DNA of 7,625 nucleotides from positions 1 through 7,625 of the forward strand of contig DASUEU010000083.1 of assembly GCA_036274895.1 (NCBI GenBank), given 5' to 3'. This stretch comes from CALMKX01 sp036274895. GTDB taxonomy: Bacteria; Acidobacteriota; Thermoanaerobaculia; Multivoradales; SZUA-115. The notes under the pieces were generated by a model. That model saw only the letters and a list, made by a program, of their open reading frames with translations, ran no database searches and was not told the origin of the DNA. This document shows positions 1 through 5,391 of the stretch, piece after piece; position 1 is the stretch's first letter, and every line of letters starts with the position of its first letter. A program made the position numbers and the translations under genes.

Positions 1-114
1 AACGGTAGATCTCCCCGAAGAACCCTTCGCTCGAAGCCTGGCGATCCTCCCCCGTGCCCTGGCTGTAGAACGTCCAGGCGAACACCCGCTCCGCCCCCCG
101 CCAACCCTCCCGCT
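1..114. repeat. Terminal direct repeat, left copy
   Basis: These 114 bases are identical to 7512-7625. They encode residues of the NTPase domain just after the P-loop, in the same minus-strand frame as the right copy. The match is bounded only by the window ends, so its true extent is unknown. Confidence 0.95.
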
Positions 115-817
115 CCAGGTTCGCCAGCCAATGCTTCACCAAAGCCGTCTTCCCCACGCCCCCCCAGGCCACCACCGAGAGCACGTGAACGGCCGGGTTC
201 TCCCAGGCGGCGTCGAGTTGGGCGAGGTCGGCCTCGCGGCCGAAGAAGTGCTCTCCGGTTTGCGGGAGGTTGAGGGAGATGAGTTGGGAAGTAGGGGTCG
301 CTGCTGGTTGGTTCTTTGAAGGTCGCGGAACGAGATCCCCAACCGGCGGCGCCGTCACCTCGGGCTGGCCCGTCAGGTGGCGATGGAGCCGGACATAGCC
401 CTCCTCGCTGGCCACCTCGAACCAACCGAAGGTCTTGAGGAAGAAGGGGACGTGGGCGGAGTCGGACGGCTCGAAGATCACCGCGAAGAACTTCGTGTTG
501 TGGAGGGCGTTGTCGTACAGCTCCTGGCTGATGATGGCGCCTTCCCAGCGCACCCCGAGCCCTTTCCCAGGCACTTCGCGCCCGCGCCGCCTCCGTTCGT
601 AGGTCTCGGTGGCCACGACCAGCACGACGTCGGCGGCCTCGATCTCATCCTCCATCCACAGCTGCCAGCCCTTGGGCGGCACGCCTACGTACTGGTCGAG
701 CTGGGTGGGGACGCCATCGTTGCGGAGCCGGTCGGCGAGAGCGAGAACGCGGTCGCCATGAGCCGGGTTGCCCGGCTCGTGGGCATAGCTGACGAAGACC
801 GTCGGCACCTTCGACAT
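1..817 (-). CDS. SEFIR (TIR-like)-NB-ARC STAND protein, N-terminal part (runs off the left edge)
   Basis: The minus-strand frame opens at the ATG on 817-815, with GGAG ten bases upstream, and stays open for 272 codons to the window edge. Residues about 4-155 look like a SEFIR/TIR-like domain: the opening strand PTVFVSYAHE, the helix DRVLALADRLRNDG, a D41 in LDQYVGVPPKGW, the strand ADVVLVVATETY and the segment VRWEGAIISQELY. Such domains mediate homotypic assembly, and some TIRs cleave NAD. A linker rich in Pro, Gln and Ser (about 158-182) leads into an NB-ARC-type NTPase: FFGREADLAQLD (191-202), then the P-loop AWGGVGKTAL (217-226) with K223 and T224. The usual first P-loop glycine is alanine here. 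The fragment ends soon after the P-loop. Its last 37 residues are identical to the start of the fragment at the right edge, in the same frame, so joining the ends gives one 978-residue gene. It is divergent from the patatin gene. The fold class is well supported; NADase activity and the ligand are unknown. Confidence 0.9.
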   Translation of the reverse strand, partial: MSKVPTVFVSYAHEPGNPAHGDRVLALADRLRNDGVPTQLDQYVGVPPKGWQLWMEDEIEAADVVLVVATETYERRRRGREVPGKGLGVRWEGAIISQELYDNALHNTKFFAVIFEPSDSAHVPFFLKTFGWFEVASEEGYVRLHRHLTGQPEVTAPPVGDLVPRPSKNQPAATPTSQLISLNLPQTGEHFFGREADLAQLDAAWENPAVHVLSVVAWGGVGKTALVKHWLANLEREGWRGAERVFAWTFYSQGTGEDRQASSEGFFGEIYR

Positions 818-827
818 GCGGTGTGAT

Positions 828-831
828 CTCC
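828..831 (-). promoter_or_regulatory. Ribosome binding site of the SEFIR-STAND gene
   Basis: On the minus strand GGAG stands ten bases before the ATG at 817-815. The SEFIR domain begins only four residues into the protein, so this start leaves no excess N-terminus. Confidence 0.55.
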
Positions 832-909
832 GGCCGCGAGTCTACCGCCTTCTCTCGCTGGGACGATTCCGAAGGGGCGAAAGTGCGTGAGCCGACCCCC
901 TCACCCCGT

Positions 910-935
910 CCCTCTCCCCCTGGCGGGGGAGAGGG
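910..935. repeat. CT/GA-rich palindromic repeat (hairpin, 11-bp stem)
   Basis: CCCTCTCCCCC at 910-920 pairs perfectly with GGGGGAGAGGG at 925-935 around the loop TGGC. This is a widespread type of dispersed intergenic hairpin in GC-rich genomes. The related hairpin at 5030-5071 lies after the patatin gene. There is no T-run, so it is not a classical terminator. Confidence 0.8.
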
Positions 936-964
936 GGCCGGAAGGGGCGAAGGTGTGGGGGGGA

Positions 965-993
965 GCTGGGTTACGGCTGGCGCCTAACCCAGC
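965..993. repeat. Palindromic repeat GCTGGGTTA...TAACCCAGC
   Basis: GCTGGGTTA at 965-973 and TAACCCAGC at 985-993 form a perfect 9-bp stem with an 11-base loop, followed by CTACG. From memory, the GCTGGGTTA/TAACCCAGCCTACG form is a recurrent dispersed repeat in several phyla; I could not search to confirm this. Confidence 0.75.
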
Positions 994-1015
994 CTACGAA
1001 CTGGCCCTTTGGAGT

Positions 1016-1033
1016 GCGGCGACGCGTCGCCGC
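1016..1033. repeat. 18-bp perfect palindrome GCGGCGACGCGTCGCCGC
   Basis: The 18 bases are their own reverse complement, and the flanks TTTGGAGT and TTTTCC are AT-richer. The unit with its TTTGGAGT flank resembles another dispersed repeat seen in GC-rich genomes. An operator is possible given its place between divergent genes, but the company of other repeats favours a repeat. Confidence 0.7.
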
Positions 1034-1149
1034 TTTTCCGGCGCCGGTGAAGGAGGAGGGCGGACACGCCGGCCGCCTCGTCTGCGTTCCCCCAGAGAGG
1101 CACCGTCCACCGCGCCAGTCCGAGAGGGTGGCGCCGGCCCATCCCGTCG

Positions 1150-1163
1150 GGTCCGGCCGGACC
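1150..1163. repeat. 14-bp perfect palindrome GGTCCGGCCGGACC
   Basis: This perfect dyad lies 79 bases before the patatin ATG and 333 bases from the SEFIR-STAND start. I do not recognise it as a known repeat. Its position near the patatin promoter makes a regulator-binding site possible, but short GC palindromes are common by chance here. Confidence 0.4.
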
Positions 1164-1225
1164 ACTCATCGGGAGGTTGTGCTTTTGCTCCAGCGGTGAA
1201 GAATGCAGTCGTATTGTGCCGAATC

Positions 1226-1231
1226 AAAGGA
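1226..1231 (+). promoter_or_regulatory. Ribosome binding site of the patatin gene
   Basis: AAAGGA lies ten bases before the ATG at 1242. The competing in-frame ATG at 1203 has only GGTGA three bases upstream, which is too close, so this site decides the start. The local sequence is visibly richer in A than the surrounding GC-rich DNA, as expected for a translation start. Confidence 0.6.
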
Positions 1232-1241
1232 CGAAAATGCC

Positions 1242-4200
1242 ATGACAATGAGCACGGCGACCCCCTTCACCGGAACTCCAGCCTCCAGTCCTCCACCAGA
1301 ACCCCCCGCGCCCGACGCCGTCTGCTTCACCGCCGGCTTGAAGGGTGCTCCCTTCGCCGCCGGCGTGATCCACGCCTACCTGGCTGCCGATCGGCCCGCT
1401 CCCCGGGTGGCAGCTGGGATCTCCATGGGAGCCCTGTCGGCCGCGGCCCTCCAGCGCTGCTACATCGAGCTCGCGGGAAGGGAGGAGGAGGATCAGCTTG
1501 GTACCGCTGAGAGAAAGTCGGGTGCCGACCGCGAGGTGAGGCGCTGGTCCTGGTACCGGCGCTACCTCGACGCCCTGACGGACACACCCTTCGATGTCTT
1601 GTGGCGGGCGCTGCCGGACCCCATCGACCTCTTCGCCGACCGCCCACCGGTCCAGGATCTGTCCTGTCCACCGCCGTTGCGCGGCGACGAGGCTCGCGCG
1701 CGGCGGAAGTACTTCCTGCTGATCAAGCTGGGCCGCTGGCTGGCCGGTCTGCCGGTCAGCGTGTCGTCCCTGGCCCGGTTGGCGGTGTCCCGCGTGCGCC
1801 AGAAGGAGCGCTTCGGCGGCAGCGCCCTCAGCCGTGGTGTGGGCTTGGTGTGGGCCGCGGGCAAGGTGGCCTTCGGCATGGTCTGGCACCTGGCCCGGTC
1901 CCCTCAGTGGGTGCGCGAACGGCCCTTCCGGCACGAGCAGGTCGCCACCCTCCGGCTGGTGAGCCGCTGGATCCATCCCCTCTTCGGCTGGGGGCCGTGG
2001 CTGGCGAGCGTGGCCCTGGGGCTGGGCACTGGAGCCCTGGCTCTGGCCGGGTTGCTGCTCCTGATGCGCCTCGCCCCGCTCGAGGGCCTGCCCGCCGCCG
2101 AGCTGGCATTTCGCACCGCCCTTCGGGGAGCCCTGCCCTGGTGGACCCTGGGCGTTGGCGGAGGGCTCCTGGTCGGCAGTCTGCTGGCACTGGGCTGGTT
2201 CGTCAGCCGCAAGGGCAGCCTCTTCCGCTACCTCGAGATCGAGCGCGGCCTGCTCTCGGACTACCACCTGCACCGGCGCCTGCACGAGCTCTTCGCCGTC
2301 GAGGGAGGCGTGGACGAGCCGGCGATCGAAGCCGAGCCGACCCGTTTGCTGATCGTCGCCGCTCCCCTCCAGCCGGTCGGTCAGAGTCCGGGCGAGCCCC
2401 TGGTTGGCCAGCAGCTGTGGGCCGGGCGGGGAGCCCGGCTGATCGATGCCCTGCGGGCCGCCCTGGCCGTTCCCGGCGTCTTCCCGCCGATCCACCTCGA
2501 GGGAAAGGAGATCGACGAGTGGGTCAACGTCGCCCACGGCTCGCCCAAGCCGGCCCGGCTCGACCTGGTGGATGGTTCCGCCGTGAGAAGCAACCCGCTT
2601 CCGGCCCTGTGCAGCTACCTGGCGCTCGACAAGCACCATCCGATCGGCTGCCAGCTCGAGAGCGTGCCGGGCGAACCTCGGGTGCACCTGATCTACAGCG
2701 TGCCGATTGAGCCGGCAGCAAGACCCCAGCGCTCGGAGAGCCTCGACATCGTCGAGGTCATGCGGCTCAGCCTCGAGCTCGCCCACCGCCGCGACAGCCA
2801 GATGGAGTGCACCGAAGCCAACTTCTTGAGCCAGGTGGAGCACGATCTCTTCGGAGCGCGGGAGGCGGGTTCCCGGGACGGGTTGCTGCGTCTGTTCGTC
2901 GACGAGATCGCGCCGGCGGAGGACCTAGGCTTCGGCAATGTGCTGGCGCCGAGCCGGGAGGAGATCCTCACCATCGCCGCCGCCGGCTGCCGGCGGACCC
3001 TCGAGTCGCTGTACCGCGCGCAGGTCGAGGGCCACCTCGAGGCCATGGCCCGGGCCGGAGCTTCCGGCCAGCGGCTCCTGCGCGGAGCGCCCTGTCATCA
3101 CCTGCTCTCCAGGCTCGCTCCCCGGCGGCTGGGTTGGATCGAGAAGGAATCGCCGGGCCTCGCCGAGGTCTGCCGGCACTGCACCCGCAGGCTGCGCGCC
3201 TCGCCTCCCGAGAGCGCGGAGCACACTCCTTCCTACGGCCTGGTGGATCCTCGGCGAAGTTCCGGCGCCGAGCCAGTGGAGGGCGGCCGGCTGGTGGATG
3301 ACTTTCCCCACCTCACGGGCGCCGCACCGCGCATTGTCTTCCTCGCCAGCGGCGGGGTCTTCCGGGGTGCCACCCACATCGGCGTGCTGGCGGCGCTGTG
3401 CTCGGCGGACATCCGCCCCGATCTGATCGTGGGCGCCTCGGTGGGCGCCCTGATCGGCGGCGCGCTGGGAGCGATCTCGGTGCTCGAGGGCCCGGCCGCC
3501 CACCGGCAACTGGCCGAGCTGGTCGGGACCTTCCTCGCCGTCGACGAGAAGGTCTCCCTGACGCGCACCCTCAAGAACGCCGCACGGCAGCTCGGCGTGA
3601 GAGGGCAGCGGATCCGCCTCTCTCCGGCCCAGTTCAGCCGCATGATCCGCCGCGGCACCCGCGCGGACGTCGGCTACGCCGCGGCAGGGGCGCCGCCGGC
3701 GCTGATCGACGCCATCTCCGAGCTGACCCTGCTGCCCTCGAGGCAGACCCGCAACATCGCCGCCGAGTTCATCGCCGGCCACGCCACGGAGGCGGCCCGG
3801 CTCTTCTTCTCCGAGCTTCAGAAGGAGACCCTGCGGCGGCTCGAGATCCAGTACGAGGTGATGGGGACCTCACTCCTGGCCCAGGCTGCCCGCAAGCTCT
3901 TGGGTGGCGAGGAGGGCATCGACCTCGGCGCGGCTCAACCCTTCCACCTCGACTCCTGCCGGGTCTCCTTCTTCTGCACAGCCTCACGGCTCGACACGCG
4001 GCAGTCCTTCCTCCTGGGCCGGGACTTCCCGCCCGGATGCACCCACTACGACTTCCTCGAAGCCGTGCTCAGCTCGGCCGCCTTCCCCGCGGTCTTCTCG
4101 CCACGGCGAGAGTCGGCGGTGTTCCCAGGTCGGGGACGGACCGACGTTCTGTTCTCGGACGGCGGCATGTTCGACAACCTGCCGTTCTATCCGGCCATCG

Positions 4201-4976
4201 AAGTGCTGGAGGACGTGCAGGCGTCCTACCGCAAGAGCCCGGCCTGCGAGCCTCCGCTCGAGTTTCTGGAGCAGCGTTACCGGCAACCCGTGCTCTTCAT
4301 CGCTGCCGCCCTGGACGCCACCCGGCCCACGGGCACGGAAGGCGATTGCTCACACCTGCTCGCCATCCATCACCGGGCTGGGCAGCTGAAGAAGAACCTC
4401 AAGATCCGCTGGTACGAGAGGGTCTTCGAGCTGGTGGGGCAGCAGCTGAGGGGGTTCCACAAACAGCCGGGGCCGCGCTCGACCGGGGCAGACTCGGCCT
4501 TCGTCGACAAGATCGTGCACGGTGGCGTGCTCAAGATCATCCCCTCCGATCCCGATCACCTGAACCCCACCTTCGCTTTCTGCGCCTCGACCGGCCTCTC
4601 CCGCGAGCGGGTCCAGCTGGCCATCGCGGACGGCTGTTTCCAGACCTTCCGGGCCCTGGCTGACGCCCAGGAGCACGCCACCATTGCCCTGGGTCAGAAA
4701 CCCTCGTTCCGGGACGAGGAGTGGAAGCCCACCGTGGTGGATCACAGCATCCAGGCGCTGCTCGATCACAAGAGGCTGCCCGAGCTGCGCCGAGAGGCCC
4801 CCCCGGGCAAGCTGGAGCCCCCCGAGTGCCCCTTCTTCACGCGCTGGGGCAAGGCATTCTCCTGCCCGTTCCACCTCGCCGCCAACGAGCAGCCGAAGCT
4901 ATCTGGCGTGAGAGAGGTGTACCAGGTGTGCGTGCGGGACCCGGCGCATCGAAGGGAGGCCCCGAAGCGCGCGTAG
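1242..4976 (+). CDS. Dual patatin-like phospholipase with two membrane helices
   Basis: This 1244-residue protein has two patatin-like acyl hydrolase domains, a family that cleaves acyl chains from membrane lipids with a Ser-Asp dyad. Domain 1 (about 25-490) has the oxyanion-type loop AGLKG, nucleophile motif GISMG (Ser61) and LVDGS (Asp444), preceded by ALAVPGVFPP. Its Ser-Asp spacing is enlarged by an insert holding two predicted membrane helices at about 252-275 and 297-320, followed by basic residues. Domain 2 (about 695-1110) has SGGVFRG (Arg708), GASVG (Ser733) and FSDGGMFDNLP (Asp973), preceded by LSSAAFPAVF. Both dyads look intact. The linker has a Cys/His cluster (C618, H619, H620; C644-x2-C647), and the C-terminus another (C1196, C1208, H1211). 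I chose the ATG at 1242 because AAAGGA lies ten bases upstream; an in-frame ATG at 1203 would add 13 residues. It is divergent from the SEFIR-STAND gene. The expected site is the inner membrane, acting on phospholipid. A role as an immune effector is inference; lipid remodelling is the alternative. Confidence 0.93.
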   Translation: MTMSTATPFTGTPASSPPPEPPAPDAVCFTAGLKGAPFAAGVIHAYLAADRPAPRVAAGISMGALSAAALQRCYIELAGREEEDQLGTAERKSGADREVRRWSWYRRYLDALTDTPFDVLWRALPDPIDLFADRPPVQDLSCPPPLRGDEARARRKYFLLIKLGRWLAGLPVSVSSLARLAVSRVRQKERFGGSALSRGVGLVWAAGKVAFGMVWHLARSPQWVRERPFRHEQVATLRLVSRWIHPLFGWGPWLASVALGLGTGALALAGLLLLMRLAPLEGLPAAELAFRTALRGALPWWTLGVGGGLLVGSLLALGWFVSRKGSLFRYLEIERGLLSDYHLHRRLHELFAVEGGVDEPAIEAEPTRLLIVAAPLQPVGQSPGEPLVGQQLWAGRGARLIDALRAALAVPGVFPPIHLEGKEIDEWVNVAHGSPKPARLDLVDGSAVRSNPLPALCSYLALDKHHPIGCQLESVPGEPRVHLIYSVPIEPAARPQRSESLDIVEVMRLSLELAHRRDSQMECTEANFLSQVEHDLFGAREAGSRDGLLRLFVDEIAPAEDLGFGNVLAPSREEILTIAAAGCRRTLESLYRAQVEGHLEAMARAGASGQRLLRGAPCHHLLSRLAPRRLGWIEKESPGLAEVCRHCTRRLRASPPESAEHTPSYGLVDPRRSSGAEPVEGGRLVDDFPHLTGAAPRIVFLASGGVFRGATHIGVLAALCSADIRPDLIVGASVGALIGGALGAISVLEGPAAHRQLAELVGTFLAVDEKVSLTRTLKNAARQLGVRGQRIRLSPAQFSRMIRRGTRADVGYAAAGAPPALIDAISELTLLPSRQTRNIAAEFIAGHATEAARLFFSELQKETLRRLEIQYEVMGTSLLAQAARKLLGGEEGIDLGAAQPFHLDSCRVSFFCTASRLDTRQSFLLGRDFPPGCTHYDFLEAVLSSAAFPAVFSPRRESAVFPGRGRTDVLFSDGGMFDNLPFYPAIEVLEDVQASYRKSPACEPPLEFLEQRYRQPVLFIAAALDATRPTGTEGDCSHLLAIHHRAGQLKKNLKIRWYERVFELVGQQLRGFHKQPGPRSTGADSAFVDKIVHGGVLKIIPSDPDHLNPTFAFCASTGLSRERVQLAIADGCFQTFRALADAQEHATIALGQKPSFRDEEWKPTVVDHSIQALLDHKRLPELRREAPPGKLEPPECPFFTRWGKAFSCPFHLAANEQPKLSGVREVYQVCVRDPAHRREAPKRA

Positions 4977-4982
4977 GGGCGG

Positions 4983-5040
4983 CCCCTCGGTCCCCCTCTC
5001 CCGACCCGCGGGTCCTCACCCCCTCGGTCCCCTTCTCCCG
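4983..5040. repeat. 21-bp imperfect direct repeat
   Basis: The 21 bases at 4983-5003, beginning CCCCTCGGTCCCC, recur at 5020-5040 with one change (C at 4996, T at 5033). The units are 37 bases apart, start to start, and begin 7 bases after the patatin stop codon. The second copy forms the left arm of the hairpin at 5030-5071. Confidence 0.75.
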
Positions 5041-5071
5041 GCCCGCCCGACCTCCACGCCCGGGAGAGGGG
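5030..5071. repeat. CT/GA-rich hairpin downstream of the patatin gene
   Basis: CCCTTCTCCCGG at 5030-5041 pairs with CCGGGAGAGGGG at 5060-5071: 12 positions, one of them a G-T wobble, with an 18-base loop. It starts 53 bases after the patatin stop. It belongs to the same repeat type as 910-935. It could help end transcription or protect the mRNA 3' end, but it lacks a T-run. Confidence 0.6.
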
Positions 5072-5100
5072 GAGGCCGGAGGGGAGGTAACGGCCCCGTT

Positions 5101-5127
5101 GTCACCCCGAGCGAAGCCGAGGGGTCT
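5101..5127. repeat. GTCACCCCGAGCGAAGCCGA-type dispersed repeat
   Basis: The sequence contains CCCCGAGCGAAGCCGAGGGG, an imperfect palindrome with CCCC/GGGG arms. It resembles a dispersed intergenic repeat found in many unrelated bacterial genomes. The assignment is from memory of the motif; no search was possible. Confidence 0.55.
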
Positions 5128-5161
5128 CCCATGCGGCGGTGCGGAGGGGGTGGATTCCTCT

Positions 5162-5280
5162 CGTTCCCACGCTCTGCGTGGGAACGCAAATCCGGGCGCT
5201 CCGCGCCCTCCGGAGATGTCGCCGAGGCGAAGAGGCCGCAGAGCGGCCAGACCGGGGTTCCCACGCAGAGCGTGGGAACC
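5162..5280. repeat. REPIN-like composite element of nested hairpins
   Basis: Two outer hairpins stand in opposite orientation. Hairpin A (5162-5186) has arms CGTTCCCACGC/GCGTGGGAACG and loop TCT; hairpin D (5256-5280) has arms GGTTCCCACGC/GCGTGGGAACC and loop AGA. Inside lie two smaller ones, B (5194-5208, GGGCGC/GCGCCC, loop TCC) and C (5234-5248, GGCCGC/GCGGCC, loop AGA). A small central stem, TCGCC/GGCGA, sits at 5219-5230. A-to-B and C-to-D spacings are both 7 bases, so the whole unit has near-perfect dyad layout. Two REP units in inverted pairing are the known form of REPIN elements, which are mobilised by RAYT transposases; no RAYT is in the window. Confidence 0.8.
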
Positions 5281-5391
5281 AGCTCGGAAGCGGGAATCCA
5301 TCCCCTTCGGACCCCTCTCCCGTGTGGCCGGAGTGGGCGGGCTCCCTTCGGCGAGATCAGGGCAAGGTCTGAGGCGCAGGGGTGAGGGGTC

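Larger units (their letters stand above)
818..1241. other. Divergent intergenic region with mixed palindromic repeats
   Basis: These 424 bases separate the two divergent starts and must hold both promoters. I see no convincing -35/-10 pair on either strand. Most of the region is short palindromes of different types (910-935, 965-993, 1016-1033, 1150-1163). The sequence GAAGGGGCGAA occurs twice, at 871-881 and 941-951, on either side of the first hairpin. Reading frames that cross this stretch translate the repeats and have no recognisable domain, so I call no gene here. Confidence 0.7.
4977..5391. other. 3' intergenic region made largely of repeats
   Basis: These 415 bases lie between the 3' ends of the convergent patatin and STAND genes. 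They contain a 21-bp imperfect direct repeat, a CT/GA-rich hairpin, a CCCCGAGCGAAGCCGAGGGG unit and the REPIN-like element at 5162-5280. An 8-bp inverted repeat, GACCCCTC at 5310-5317 and GAGGGGTC at 5384-5391, brackets the last part and abuts the STAND stop codon. Open frames across it translate only repeat sequence, so I call no gene. Confidence 0.7.

Noticed and set aside
377..826. A 149-codon plus-strand frame opposite the SEFIR domain
   Set aside because: The minus strand encodes a recognisable SEFIR domain with a start and a ribosome binding site. The plus frame has no motif.
1203..1241. ATG at 1203 as the patatin start
   Set aside because: Its only Shine-Dalgarno-like sequence is three bases upstream, and the extra 13 residues are not part of the domain. 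The ATG at 1242 has a better placed site. The alternative cannot be excluded.
887..1510. A 207-codon plus-strand frame across the 5' intergenic region
   Set aside because: It translates the palindromic repeats and then overlaps the patatin gene out of frame.
1224..2843. A long open minus-strand frame (539 codons) opposite the patatin gene
   Set aside because: Its Gln-, Gly- and Ala-rich translation has no domain, and it lies wholly opposite a frame with clear patatin motifs. Long antisense frames are expected in GC-rich coding DNA. The same applies to 2925-3782 on the minus strand and to 1601-2710 and 3398-4663 on the plus strand.
5030..5071. Rho-independent terminator for the patatin gene
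   Set aside because: The stem is strong, but no T-run follows on either strand, and the same hairpin type also occurs upstream of the gene. I keep it as a repeat.
4977..5391. CRISPR array
   Set aside because: The repeats are palindromes of differing sequence and inverted orientation, with no regularly spaced identical direct repeats and unique spacers.
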